Notes under the pieces: generated by a model
The model's input: only the letters and a program-made list of their open reading frames with translations
Database searches by the model: none
Told to the model about the DNA's origin: nothing
DNA from: Oceanobacillus sojae
GTDB taxonomy: Bacteria > Bacillota > Bacilli > Bacillales > Amphibacillaceae
NCBI RefSeq assembly: GCF_900162665.1
Contig: NZ_LT727812.1
Location: forward strand, 979,632 to 1,043,631
Length of the DNA stretch: 64,000 nt
Direction of reading: 5' to 3'
Program-made: the position numbers and the translations under genes
Part shown: in pieces, positions 17,546 through 26,680 of the stretch
Position numbering within the stretch: the first letter of the stretch is position 1
How the letters are laid out: each line of letters begins with the position of its first letter

Positions 17546-19558
17546 ATGCACGAACATCAAAATCACCACGATGAGCATCATCAAGAGGATCATAGTTCTC
17601 ATTCTCATCAGTACCATCATGAACATATGATTGCTGATTTTAAAAAGCGGTTCTACATTTCACTTATATTAGCTCTGCCGATTATTCTGCTTTCAGATAT
17701 GATCCAGTCTTTCTTTAACTACTCACTATCTTTTGCAGGTGATCACTGGATAGAGCTCATACTGGCATCCATTATTTTCTTTTATGGCGGCTGGCCATTC
17801 CTGACAGGTGCCATTGATGAATTAAAACAAAAATCTCCCGGGATGATGACTTTAATTGGCTTTGCGATTACTGTAGCTTATGTTTACAGTGCGGCTACTG
17901 TCTTCGGGCTTGCAGGTCATGATTTATTTTGGGAATTGGCAACCCTGATTGCTATTATGCTGCTGGGCCATTGGGTGGAAATGAAATCTGTGAGCAAAGC
18001 TTCTGATTCCATGGAGTCTTTAGTGGAGCTGATGCCTCAGGAGGCAACAAAAATAGATCAAGAAGGCAACACGGAGGTTATTCAGGCTTCCGCGCTAAAA
18101 AAAGGTGACCATGTACTGATTAAACCCGGTGAAAAAATACCGGCTGACGGTATCATCATTGACGGGAAATCCTCGGTAGATGAATCCATGCTGACCGGAG
18201 AATCTGTCCCTGTTGAAAAACAGCTAAAAGATGAAGCAATCGGCGGTTCTATCAACACTTCCGGTTCACTAACTATTGAGGTTTCCAAAACAAATGATGA
18301 AGGCTATCTCTCCCAGGTTGTTCAGCTCGTCAAAGAGGCTCAGGAAAGTAAGTCAAAAACACAGAAACTTTCCGACCGTGCGGCTAAGCTGCTGTTCTAT
18401 GTTGCTGTAGCTGCTGGAATCCTTACATTTATTATTTGGATTTCGCTTGGTTATGGCATAGAAGAAGCGATGACACGCATGGTCACCGTCTTAGTTATTT
18501 CTTGTCCGCACGCACTGGGATTGGCAATTCCATTAGTAGTTGCACGCTCCACTTATTTATCAGCACAAAACGGTTTATTTATCCGAAATCGGACCGGCTT
18601 TGAAGATGCAAGAAAAATAGATACGGTTGTGTTTGATAAAACTGGAACGTTAACCAAAGGAGCGTTTGCTGTAACGGACATTATTCCAAACGGTAGCACG
18701 ACAGAAAATGAGCTCCTACAAAAAGCAGCTTCCATTGAATCTCAGTCTGAGCATCCTATTGCTGCAGGAATTGTTGCTTCTGCCAAGCAACAGAATATAA
18801 GCTTAACGGTTCCTGAAACCTTTGATTCGATTACAGGCGCCGGTGTAAAAGCTAAACTGGAAAATGCCTGGCTTTTAGCCGTAAGTCCCGGATATATGAA
18901 TAAAAACAGCATTCCTTATGACAAGGATGCCTTTAACGAGTTATCTGAAGCGGGAAAAACGGTTATTTTTGTTCTCGAGGAAGATCAATTCATTGGCATG
19001 ATAGCACTTGCTGATCAGGTCAAAGATTCTTCTAAAGAAGCCGTCCGCCGTTTACATGAGCTTGGCATTGAGGCACAAATGCTGACCGGTGATAACCAGA
19101 CTGTTGCTAACGGCGTTGCCAAAGAAATTGGTATTGATCATGTTATTGCTGAGGTGCTTCCTGATCAAAAAGCGGATCAGATTAAACAGCTGCAGGCAAA
19201 TAAGAAGCGAACAGCAATGACTGGTGATGGTATCAATGACTCTCCAGCTTTGGCTACCGCTGATTTAGGCGTTGCAGTCGGTGCCGGTACAGATGTTGCG
19301 ATGGAAACAGCAGACATCGTATTGGTCAATAGTAATCCAGTAGACGTCGTTTCCATTATTGAGCTTTCCCGTTTAACCTACCGTAAAATGATTCAAAATC
19401 TCTGGTGGGCAGCAGGCTATAATATTATTGCTATTCCACTGGCGGCAGGAATTTTAGCCCCTTGGGGTATTGTTCTGGACCCGGCAGTTGGTGCAGTACT
19501 GATGTCACTCAGTACGGTTATCGTGGCATTTAATGCCAGATTGTTGAAAAGTAACTAA
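17546..19558 (+). CDS. copB: CopB-type copper/heavy-metal P1B ATPase
   Basis: 670 residues. The cytosolic N-terminus is histidine-rich (12 His in the first 27 residues) and replaces the usual CxxC metal domains. About eight membrane helices follow. Helix 6 carries CPH (VISCPHALGLAIP), the signature of P1B-3 or CopB pumps rather than CPC of CopA. Phosphorylation motif DKTGTLT, actuator TGES, HP motif (SEHPIA) and hinge GDGINDSPAL are all intact. It should export copper or silver. AAAGGAG precedes ATG. It lies in an operon-like arrangement with a YdhK lipoprotein and behind a CsoR-like site. Confidence 0.92.
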   Translation: MHEHQNHHDEHHQEDHSSHSHQYHHEHMIADFKKRFYISLILALPIILLSDMIQSFFNYSLSFAGDHWIELILASIIFFYGGWPFLTGAIDELKQKSPGMMTLIGFAITVAYVYSAATVFGLAGHDLFWELATLIAIMLLGHWVEMKSVSKASDSMESLVELMPQEATKIDQEGNTEVIQASALKKGDHVLIKPGEKIPADGIIIDGKSSVDESMLTGESVPVEKQLKDEAIGGSINTSGSLTIEVSKTNDEGYLSQVVQLVKEAQESKSKTQKLSDRAAKLLFYVAVAAGILTFIIWISLGYGIEEAMTRMVTVLVISCPHALGLAIPLVVARSTYLSAQNGLFIRNRTGFEDARKIDTVVFDKTGTLTKGAFAVTDIIPNGSTTENELLQKAASIESQSEHPIAAGIVASAKQQNISLTVPETFDSITGAGVKAKLENAWLLAVSPGYMNKNSIPYDKDAFNELSEAGKTVIFVLEEDQFIGMIALADQVKDSSKEAVRRLHELGIEAQMLTGDNQTVANGVAKEIGIDHVIAEVLPDQKADQIKQLQANKKRTAMTGDGINDSPALATADLGVAVGAGTDVAMETADIVLVNSNPVDVVSIIELSRLTYRKMIQNLWWAAGYNIIAIPLAAGILAPWGIVLDPAVGAVLMSLSTVIVAFNARLLKSN

Positions 19559-19683
19559 TTCTAAATACGGTTTCTATCTTTTATCCCGCCTGAATACCGA
19601 TTATAGTAAAAACTTCATTGAATCGCTTATAGATTTCCAAATATCGGGTAAATTAATCCGGACACAAACAACGGAGGGATAAA

Positions 19684-20271
19684 ATGAAGCGAAATACGTT
19701 TTGTATCATTATTTTTGGAACCTGTCTGCTATTATTGTTAGCAGCATGTGGAAACAGTCCGGAAAATAAAAATGGCGAAGAAAATCCAGGTATAAAAACA
19801 CAGGAAAAAACAGATGCTTCTGCACATGAAGGGCATCATAAGTCCGGTTCCGGAGAAGTTCCTGAAAACCTGAAGGAAGCTGAAAATCCAACCTATAAAA
19901 TCGGGAGTCAGGCCATCATCGAAGCTGACCATATGGAGGGCATGAAAGGAGCTGAAGCAACGATTACAGGTGCTTATGATACAACATCCTATACGGTAAC
20001 ATATAAACCAACTACCGGTGGTGAAGAAGTAAAAAATCATAAATGGGTTATTCAGGAAGAAATTGAAAATGCCGGCGCTGCCCCTTTAGAGCCAGGCACA
20101 GAGGTTGTATTACTCGCTGATCATATGGAGGGTATGAAGGGAGCAACAGCAACGATTGATTCAGCGGAAAAGACTACTGTTTATATGGTTGACTTTGTCC
20201 CTACAACCGGCGGAGAAGAGGTAAAAAATCATAAATGGGTAACAGAAAGTGAGTTATCTCCTGTTGATTAA
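19684..20271 (+). CDS. ydhK: YdhK-type lipoprotein with two DUF1541 repeats
   Basis: 195 residues. A lipoprotein signal ends LLLLLAACGN, with the lipid cysteine at about residue 22. A linker containing HEGHHKSG follows. Two copies of DUF1541 come next, each with ADHMEGMKGA and PTTGGEEVKNHKWV (residues about 75-130 and 140-195). Met and His residues suit metal binding at the cell surface. It follows copB after 125 bases and shares its terminator, so a role in copper handling is likely. YdhK-like proteins often travel with copper pumps, as far as I recall. Confidence 0.87.
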   Translation: MKRNTFCIIIFGTCLLLLLAACGNSPENKNGEENPGIKTQEKTDASAHEGHHKSGSGEVPENLKEAENPTYKIGSQAIIEADHMEGMKGAEATITGAYDTTSYTVTYKPTTGGEEVKNHKWVIQEEIENAGAAPLEPGTEVVLLADHMEGMKGATATIDSAEKTTVYMVDFVPTTGGEEVKNHKWVTESELSPVD

Positions 20272-20287
20272 TCATTCTGGTCATAAG

Positions 20288-20325
20288 AAAACGCAAATCA
20301 GGTGAAATGTCTGATTTGCGTTTTT
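20288..20325 (+). terminator. Terminator of copB-ydhK
   Basis: AAACGCAAATCAG (20289-20301) pairs perfectly with CTGATTTGCGTTT (20311-20323), followed by T's; it can also serve dsdA on the other strand. Confidence 0.85.
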
Positions 20326-20340
20326 ATATAGTTATAGCTA

Positions 20341-21675
20341 TTATGCATCAGGATTTATTTTATACTCCAACCCTTTCAGATACTCCGCTTCTTTAATTTC
20401 ATCCGGCACCATACTTCCTCCGGTAGCCCAGATTAAGTGCGTATCTTCTTCTGTTACTTTTGGGTAATTTTGAACAACATATGAGGGCCCCATTAATCCC
20501 GTAACTGCAGATGGCTCAAGATGGATGTTTTCTGCATCCACCATTTCTGCAATTAAACGGAACATTTGCTCATCACTGACTGTATAGATTCCTTCTATCA
20601 GCGGTTCCATCACTTTTCCAACAAAACCGGATGGCCTTCCGACAGCCAGTCCATCAGCAGCAGTCCGATTATCTAAACCAAAATCACTTACGGAAATCTC
20701 ATTATGCATTCCCGTCATCATTCCAATAAGCATACAAGGAGAATGTGTCGGTTCTGCAAAATAACATTTTACAGCATCACCAAAGATAGCTTTCAAACCA
20801 AAGGCAACACCGCCCGGACCTCCACCGACACCACATGGCAAGTAAACATGCAGCGGTTTCTCCGGACTTACTCGAATTTCCTGTTCTTCTAATTGCTTTT
20901 TCAAACGAATAGCTGCCACTGTATATCCCAGGAACAAGTCCTTTGAATTTTCATCATCAATAAAATAGCTTTTCGGATCATTTTCCGCTTCTTTTCTTCC
21001 CTCTTCCACAGCCTTGCTGTAATCTGATGGGTGCTCAACAACTTGAACGCCCCGTTCTCTTAATAAATCCTTTTTCCATTGCTTTGCATCTGCAGACATA
21101 TGAACCACCACACGGAATCCAAGCTGAGCACTAATTACTCCAATACTTAGTCCCAAATTCCCTGTTGAACCCACAAGAATCGTATATTGCGAGAAAAATT
21201 CCCGATATTTATCTTCCGCAATTTTACTGTAACCATCCTTTTCCGATAATAGGTTATGCTCCAACAGCAATGTCTCCGCATATTTCAGTACTTCATAAAT
21301 ACCGCCTCTTGCTTTGATCGAACCGGAAATAGGTAAATGACTGTCCAGCTTGATGTATATAGCACCGGGAATCCTTTGTCCTGTAATCGTTTCCATTCTT
21401 TCTTTAATCTGATTCCCTTTTTTCAGTGGAGATTCAATAATTCCTCCTGTTTTTTCCGTCTCAGGATAAGCTTTGACAATAAATGGAGCAAAGCGTTTTA
21501 AACGTTCCTCCGCATCTTGTATATCTTTTAATTGAAGCGGCTGCCCCTGGAAAGCTGTTTTGTTATCCTTCACATACGGATTACTCCAATAAAACGGTGT
21601 ATAATTTATGACAGGACCCAGGTCCGGAAACTCACTGATCCATTTCTCCATCGTTTTCCCCTTTACGGTTACCAT
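20341..21675 (-). CDS. dsdA: D-serine dehydratase (D-serine ammonia-lyase)
   Basis: 444 residues of the PLP fold-type II family. The lysine that holds PLP lies in SGSIKARGG near 120. The glycine loop [11 protein letters not shown] binds the cofactor phosphate. It converts D-serine to pyruvate and ammonia and detoxifies D-serine. ATG 21675 follows AGAGGTGA at 7 bases; an in-frame ATG 24 bases downstream with AAAGGGG before it is an alternative start. No dsdX or dsdC is adjacent. Confidence 0.92.
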   Translation of the reverse strand: MVTVKGKTMEKWISEFPDLGPVINYTPFYWSNPYVKDNKTAFQGQPLQLKDIQDAEERLKRFAPFIVKAYPETEKTGGIIESPLKKGNQIKERMETITGQRIPGAIYIKLDSHLPISGSIKARGGIYEVLKYAETLLLEHNLLSEKDGYSKIAEDKYREFFSQYTILVGSTGNLGLSIGVISAQLGFRVVVHMSADAKQWKKDLLRERGVQVVEHPSDYSKAVEEGRKEAENDPKSYFIDDENSKDLFLGYTVAAIRLKKQLEEQEIRVSPEKPLHVYLPCGVGGGPGGVAFGLKAIFGDAVKCYFAEPTHSPCMLIGMMTGMHNEISVSDFGLDNRTAADGLAVGRPSGFVGKVMEPLIEGIYTVSDEQMFRLIAEMVDAENIHLEPSAVTGLMGPSYVVQNYPKVTEEDTHLIWATGGSMVPDEIKEAEYLKGLEYKINPDA

Positions 21676-21765
21676 TATTCTGTCACCTCTTCTTAAAAAA
21701 TGTTCTGCTATCTACGATTATAACACTCTCCTACTGAAACAAATAACTTCATGATGGGTGTTCTA

Positions 21766-22335
21766 TCATGTATTTTCTCTGCTTAGCCAGTTTTCTTTGG
21801 TTAATTTCATATTGATAGAGTCAATCCACCTTCCTTCAAATTTCAGCTCATTTTCATCGATACTATTCCTCACAAATCCGACTTTTTCATAAACATGCCG
21901 GGCTCTTGGATTGAAATCCAAAACACTTAGAGTCAATTGGTGAAGTGTTGTGTTTTTAAATACATAATCAATGATAAGCAGTGTTGCTTCTGTTCCTAAA
22001 CCGCGATTCCTTCCCTTTGGCCCCATAAGAATCCGGAAATTCATACTATGATTTGTTTCATCGTATAAATTGATTACTGCTTCCCCTACTAAGATACCTT
22101 GTGATTGATCAACAACGGCAAGATCCAAGCGGTCAGTTTGTGTATGCCTTGTACGGTACCAATCAAGAATGATGTCCGCTTCCTCCTCAAAATCAAAATC
22201 CATATCACTTCCAGTCAGCTTTAACACTTCATAATCTGTTAAGCATTCTTTTATATAAGGAAAATCTTCTTCTTTAAAAGGTCTAAGTATAACTTTTTCA
22301 CCTTCCAATACAGGTTTATGGCTTAAATCTATCAT
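21766..22335 (-). CDS. GNAT acetyltransferase, RimJ/RimL-like
   Basis: 189 residues. The acetyl-CoA motif RNRGLGTEATLLIIDYVFKN lies near 108-128 and the C-terminal motif LDFNPRARHVYEKVGFVRNS near 137-156, both typical of RimL-type N-acetyltransferases. The substrate is unknown; close relatives modify ribosomal protein N-termini or small amines. GGGAGAGGGG lies before ATG 22335. Monocistronic. Confidence 0.85.
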   Translation of the reverse strand: MIDLSHKPVLEGEKVILRPFKEEDFPYIKECLTDYEVLKLTGSDMDFDFEEEADIILDWYRTRHTQTDRLDLAVVDQSQGILVGEAVINLYDETNHSMNFRILMGPKGRNRGLGTEATLLIIDYVFKNTTLHQLTLSVLDFNPRARHVYEKVGFVRNSIDENELKFEGRWIDSINMKLTKENWLSRENT

Positions 22336-22391
22336 TCTGGTTCCCCTCTCCCTTTTTAATTAAGATACACGTATATGCTTCGAATTTTCAA

Positions 22392-22703
22392 TTAATCGGA
22401 TTTACAAAATCATTAGCGGTAGAATATGCAGCTAAAAATATTCGTGTGAATGCCATGCAATTAGGGTATGCCCGCACACCAATGGCTAAGAGTATTGCAA
22501 AAACTTCCAACCCTGATGATCCGGAATCCGTGCTTACAGAGATGGCAGCGGCTATTCCGATGCGCAGGCTTGGATTACCTAAGGAAGTTGGCGAGCTTGC
22601 AGCATTTTTAGGAAGTGATGAATCCAGCTATATGACTGGCGGCCAGTATGTTATTGATGGTGGAAGCACGCTGCCTGAATCTGTTTCGGTAGGAGTTGAA
22701 TAA
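22392..22703 (+). pseudogene. C-terminal remnant of a short-chain dehydrogenase/reductase
   Basis: The open frame from 22392 reads LIGFTKSLAVEYAAKNIRVN and on to PMRRLGLPKEVGELAAFLGS and GGQYVIDGGSTL, the last third of an SDR. The NAD-binding Gly motif and the catalytic Ser-Tyr-Lys are absent, and there is no start in context. The 5' end was deleted next to the divergent GNAT gene. It ends at TAA 22703. Confidence 0.8.
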
Positions 22704-22718
22704 AGAATAATTTAAAAA

Positions 22719-22754
22719 AAGCACCTTGTTATCTGCTTGCTTAACAAGGTGCTT
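22719..22754. terminator. Terminator after the SDR remnant
   Basis: AAGCACCTTGTTA (22719-22731) pairs with TAACAAGGTGCTT (22742-22754); it now mainly serves the minus-strand membrane gene. Confidence 0.8.
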
Positions 22755-22757
22755 CAC

Positions 22758-23144
22758 TTATTTCTTAAACGCTTTATAAATAAAGTAACCAATAATGCCG
22801 ATCACTGCATAAACAGCAAAAAAGACAATAAATCCCCATAAACCCATAACCGCATCTGCAAATTCCATATTTCCCCGTTGTGTATAGGCCTGCTGAATCT
22901 CAACTGCAAACACAAGGACAATCATCACGGTAAATGTATAGAGAAAAGCTAAAATAGCAATACTCCACTTTATTTTTGATAGAATTTTAAATACAACATA
23001 GACAATAAAGAATGTTACAATACCCAAAATTCCAAAAATCCAGAAATGCAATTCTTTATCTGTCATACCAGCTCCGAATGTACCGGCAATTGCATCATGA
23101 ATATCATTGATTAAATCTACTATTAACATAATTGCTTCTCTCAT
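22758..23144 (-). CDS. Unknown small membrane protein with three hydrophobic helices
   Basis: 128 residues. An amphipathic start (LIVDLINDIHDAIAGTFGAG) is followed by hydrophobic segments near 33-55, 62-80 and 100-123 and a short basic tail FIYKAFKK. I do not recognise the family. The start is supported by GGAGGGG 7 bases before ATG. Single gene with a good terminator; nothing nearby hints at function. Confidence 0.65.
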   Translation of the reverse strand: MREAIMLIVDLINDIHDAIAGTFGAGMTDKELHFWIFGILGIVTFFIVYVVFKILSKIKWSIAILAFLYTFTVMIVLVFAVEIQQAYTQRGNMEFADAVMGLWGFIVFFAVYAVIGIIGYFIYKAFKK

Positions 23145-23320
23145 AGCAGGCTCCCCTCCGTCAAAAAGCTTGATAAGAATAGCCTACACGAAAATTAAAA
23201 ATAATTCCTTTCTTATCTCTTCAGATTGATGGTAACTTACAATATTCAAATAATCCAAAGGGTCTTATTTTCCTTCAAACTCCAGGGTTTACATCACTAT
23301 ATTTTTTATACATATAATTC

Positions 23321-24841
23321 TTATTCTCCAGTCACCTTAAAGAACGTACGAATCGCAGGGATTCCAGTTCCCGGATGATCATCACGATACGTTAATTGCG
23401 GTTTTCTATAAATATCAGGTATCGGGTCCTGCCCCTGATAAATGGATGGATAGATGTCTATTATATGATAACCCGGTTCACCAGACGCAGTCAGTGGTAA
23501 TTTAATCGTACCCTGACTGTTGAATCCGCAAATATACCCGATATAGGCATTATCATAGGTCACTCCGAGTGCATTATCAAATTCTGTCCAGCCGGCGCCT
23601 TTAATTTCAACGGTTATCGGTGTTCCAGCCGGTCCTTCTTCCGGTTCAATAGAGACAATAGATGGAAGTATCCGCAAGTATGCCTGTCCATATACTTCAT
23701 CATCTGCTTTTACTTCAATGAGATGCGGTAAGCCTCCGAGATCATCCGGAATGGGAAATTCATGCGTGAACGATCCGTCTTCATCTGTCATAACTGTATC
23801 AAGCTCTATGGTTTCAGGCGCGAATCCCTCTGTAGAGACACGGTTTCCAACCATTGTATGCCAATCTAATGTCATTTCTTGATTTTCAGGCAGTCCTTCT
23901 CCGCTCAGCGTCACCATTTCATCTACTGTCCCCATATCCTTATCCAGAGAGAGGGTTACACCTTCTTTATTCTCTGGTTCAGGCATCTGAATACCCCCAT
24001 CAGCAGGCTCAGGAGGGTCTTCCACATAAGCCATATCCGTATCTGTATCCGGTTCCTCATCCGTTACTGTAAAATCAAAGAAGTGTGTATCAATATAGTT
24101 AATCGCCGATGAATCTCTGCTTAAATATGGTGCACCGCTGGCTCCGCTTTCTATCGTAATGGTGTGTATACCAGGGGATCCCGCAGCTCGTACAACAGCT
24201 TCCGCCTTTCCATTTGTAGAAATAGCTGTAATCATACCCGAATAGGCATTATCATAATTCATATGCCATATACTGCCATACATTTTCGAGCTTAACCCTT
24301 CACCTTCTATCGTAATCTCTGTGCCGGGTGGTCCTGAATCAGGAGACATGGTAAATACCGTTTCCACAAAGAAATTTGCTTTTGCAATTGTATTGCCGTC
24401 CTGCTGAATTAAAATATCATGGTCATCCCCAAAGCCATCAGGGATGGTAATACTCCCGTCCCATTCTCCATTTTCATCAGCAGTACCTTCACCGGCTTCT
24501 ATTTCAATCTCGTCATACATCGTACCGATGAAAGAATAATTATTTTCAATTTCATATCTGCCTTCCATATCAACATAAATCACTCGAAGGGCCTCATCTG
24601 GCTCAAGTCCCTCAGCCGTTAATTGGATTTCATCGCCGATTCTGCCTTCTGTCTTATCCAATGACAGTTTCCCAGTCAATGTACTTTCCTTTTCAGACTC
24701 CTCCTCAGAAGAATTTTCTTCTGAGGCTTCTTCACTTGAATCAGAGTCTGAATCAGCCTGACTTTCAGATGCAGAGCAGGCAGCTAATCCAAAGATGGTT
24801 AAAAACAGGATAAATATAAGACAGGATTTCCACTTATTCAT
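23321..24841 (-). CDS. Large acidic lipoprotein with Ig/TIG-like repeats
   Basis: About 506 residues from ATG 24841 (an 8-base overlap with the upstream gene; GAAGGA 10 bases before). The signal ends TIFGLAACSAS with a lipobox cysteine. A Ser/Asp/Glu-rich linker of about 40 residues follows, then at least four beta-sandwich-like units. Two units are clear duplicates: both carry PGTEITI/GTPITV, then YDNAY and a PGxH[TI]I ending. Repeats with such spacing resemble IPT/TIG or filamin-type domains (inference). It is exposed on the outer face of the membrane and probably binds polymer or another protein. No enzymatic motif is visible. Confidence 0.72.
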   Translation of the reverse strand: MNKWKSCLIFILFLTIFGLAACSASESQADSDSDSSEEASEENSSEEESEKESTLTGKLSLDKTEGRIGDEIQLTAEGLEPDEALRVIYVDMEGRYEIENNYSFIGTMYDEIEIEAGEGTADENGEWDGSITIPDGFGDDHDILIQQDGNTIAKANFFVETVFTMSPDSGPPGTEITIEGEGLSSKMYGSIWHMNYDNAYSGMITAISTNGKAEAVVRAAGSPGIHTITIESGASGAPYLSRDSSAINYIDTHFFDFTVTDEEPDTDTDMAYVEDPPEPADGGIQMPEPENKEGVTLSLDKDMGTVDEMVTLSGEGLPENQEMTLDWHTMVGNRVSTEGFAPETIELDTVMTDEDGSFTHEFPIPDDLGGLPHLIEVKADDEVYGQAYLRILPSIVSIEPEEGPAGTPITVEIKGAGWTEFDNALGVTYDNAYIGYICGFNSQGTIKLPLTASGEPGYHIIDIYPSIYQGQDPIPDIYRKPQLTYRDDHPGTGIPAIRTFFKVTGE

Positions 24842-25352
24842 CCGAATCCTGTCCTTCTGCAGACTCAATAATAGTCAGTTTAGAAGGTTCTACGTCAAAC
24901 GGCTCATACGTATACTCTTCTCCATCTACTGTTGCTATAATCTCATAGTTCAATGTACCCGTAGTAAAATCTGCTGGAATCTCCCATGGAACCGTATAAA
25001 GCAGCGTTTCTTCCTGGCCATGCGGGCCTAACTCCATTTCAAATTCTTCCCCAGTTTCTAGTACAACTTTTACATCTGCATCTTCAATCAATTCTCCAGT
25101 ATTTTCATCACTAACAGAAGCACGGAACAGCATTCTCCACCCCTGTTCAAATCTGCTGTTGACGATACAAACAGCATCTTCTACAGTATGTGAATTAATA
25201 GTATCCCCTTTTACAACAACATTTGCTGGTGTCTCCTGTTCCGTTGAATTTGCTTCACTCTCTTCCCCATTTCCTCTACAAGCAGCAAGAAGAATAAGTA
25301 CCATAAATAAAAGCACAAATAACGTCAAACCTCTGTTTTTCCTAATAAACAT
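24834..25352 (-). CDS. Acidic lipoprotein partner
   Basis: 172 residues. The signal ends VLILLAACRGNG (lipobox cysteine near residue 25). The linker is Glu-rich, then a single beta-rich domain (WRMLFRASVSDENTGELIED, EETLLYTVPWEIPADF) resembling FixH or Ig-type folds. The last codons overlap the start of the larger lipoprotein, so the two are coupled and may form one surface complex. No close family is recognised. Confidence 0.72.
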   Translation of the reverse strand: MFIRKNRGLTLFVLLFMVLILLAACRGNGEESEANSTEQETPANVVVKGDTINSHTVEDAVCIVNSRFEQGWRMLFRASVSDENTGELIEDADVKVVLETGEEFEMELGPHGQEETLLYTVPWEIPADFTTGTLNYEIIATVDGEEYTYEPFDVEPSKLTIIESAEGQDSDE

Positions 25353-25691
25353 TTCTTCACTCCCCCTTTAGTTAAATAGTAATAGTATGTCTGTCTCAAT
25401 TATCATATAAATAGAAAGCGATTACAATAGTAAAAGTTAAAATAACTGAATTTTTTATTTTTTTACGCAAAATAAGAAAAGGAATTAATAATGCTCCTTT
25501 TATTACTAATATAATATGATGACCTTCGAATTAGAACTTCCATGGAGGGAGAATATTTATATAAAAGGAATCCCTTCATTTAACTAAAAAATAGAAATCC
25601 CTGCTTTTTACAGTATTTCATCGATTAATGCTATACAGCTTAATCCTTAACATATAATCATAACTTTTTACATCATCTTCTAATTTCAGAC

Positions 25692-25717
25692 GTTTATTAT
25701 TTGATGAGATAGGGTAT
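25692..25717 (+). promoter_or_regulatory. Sigma-B-type promoter of dps
   Basis: GTTTAT (25692-25697), 14 bases, GGGTAT (25712-25717), compared with the consensus GTTTAA-N12-14-GGGTAT. It lies about 80 bases before the dps start. B. subtilis dps is sigma-B controlled. No PerR box was seen. The rest of 25353-25799 holds AT-rich DNA only. Confidence 0.65.
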
Positions 25718-25799
25718 TAGTAATATTAGTGATATTTTTGTTATTTCAATTTAAAACTGTTTGATAAACACAGTAAAAATCATTCTAGGAGGGAAACAA

Positions 25800-26285
25800 A
25801 TGAGTACATTTAGAAAAGCGCATTCAGAGAAATCCAGAGAACATATGATAGAACTACTTAATCAGCAGGTAACCGACTTAACTGACCTTTTTATCCAGAC
25901 AAAGCTGGCACATTGGAACGTTCGCGGTCCACACTTCATTGCCTATCATGAATTTTTCGATGATTTGGCCGGAGAAATTCCGGAATTAATTGACTCTCTT
26001 GCGGAGCAGGCTGCTAGCTTAGGCGGATCAGCTGGAAAACCGGTACAATTTATCGCATCCGAAACAAGACTTCCTGCCTGGGAGCTTCAAAATACAAAAG
26101 ATATACTTGTACTTGAGAATCTGACAGAACGCTGGGCAATTGTAGCAAACAATATGCGTGATTCAGTTGAAGTTTCTGCTGATGAGGATCCAGACACATC
26201 TGATTTATTTACTGAGGTATCCCGGAAGCTGGACAAAAATCTGTGGTTCTTGGAATCTCATTTGACAGATGGCAGCTCTGAATAA
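25800..26285 (+). CDS. dps: Dps family DNA-protecting ferritin-like protein
   Basis: 161 residues from ATG 25800 with AGGAGGG before it. The dinuclear ferroxidase site typical of Dps is visible: QTKLAHWNVRGPHFIAYHEF, then FDDLAGEIPELIDSLAEQA. Dps forms dodecamers that oxidise and store iron with peroxide and coat DNA under stress. A sigma-B-like promoter precedes it. Its terminator is split by an insertion sequence just downstream. Confidence 0.92.
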   Translation: MSTFRKAHSEKSREHMIELLNQQVTDLTDLFIQTKLAHWNVRGPHFIAYHEFFDDLAGEIPELIDSLAEQAASLGGSAGKPVQFIASETRLPAWELQNTKDILVLENLTERWAIVANNMRDSVEVSADEDPDTSDLFTEVSRKLDKNLWFLESHLTDGSSE

Positions 26286-26296
26286 TCAGGAAAAAA

Positions 26297-26308
26297 ACAA
26301 GGACCTGC
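26297..26308 (+). terminator. Left arm of the dps terminator, split by the IS
   Basis: ACAAGGACCTGC at 26297-26308 matches the reverse complement at 27616-27627, which is followed by eight T's. Without the IS the two arms would be separated by a 6-base loop (CAAGTC). The element now lies inside that loop. Confidence 0.85.
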
Positions 26309-26320
26309 CAAGTTGATATG

Positions 26321-26383
26321 ATCCCCCTATAGTAGACAGTAAAAAGAAAGCACGTTAATCTGTCTACTATAGGGGGATTTTTT
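26321..26383 (+). terminator. Perfect 19-bp hairpin at the IS left end
   Basis: Bases 26321-26339 and 26360-26378 are perfect inverted copies around a 20-base loop, followed by TTTTT. It would stop read-through from dps and hide the GGGGG SD of orfA (26372-26376) in any transcript entering from outside. Confidence 0.75.
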
Positions 26384-26680
26384 GTGGGGAAGAAACGAAA
26401 AACTTATAATATTGACTTTAAGAAGAAAGTTGTTAACCTTCATCTCAAAGATGGGATGGGTTATAACACAATAGCTAGAGAAATGAACATTGATAAAAAT
26501 CAAGTAAGAAGATGGGTAAACCATTTTAATAATGAGGGAACAAAAGGACTTGAGGAAAAACGAGGTAGAGCAGGAGGAGTTGGTCAAGGCAGACCAAGAA
26601 CTCGTCCTGAAAATCCCGATGAAAAGATCAAACGCTTAGAAGCAGAGAATGAAATGCTAAAAAAGTTTTTAAAGATGTGA
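26384..26680 (+). CDS. IS150-like OrfA (HTH subunit of the transposase)
   Basis: 98 residues from GTG 26384. The HTH (GYNTIAREMNIDKNQVRRWV) is followed by a leucine-zipper tail (IKRLEAENEMLKKFLKM). It binds the IS ends and supplies the N-terminus of the OrfAB fusion. At 26659-26665 the heptamer A-AAA-AAG lies in the zero frame near the end, the standard IS3 slippery site; a -1 shift there joins the orfB frame. Confidence 0.9.
   Translation: MGKKRKTYNIDFKKKVVNLHLKDGMGYNTIAREMNIDKNQVRRWVNHFNNEGTKGLEEKRGRAGGVGQGRPRTRPENPDEKIKRLEAENEMLKKFLKM

Noticed and set aside
25600-25799. A PerR box before dps.
   Set aside because: No TTATAAT-N-ATTATAA-like sequence; the sigma-B match is much better.
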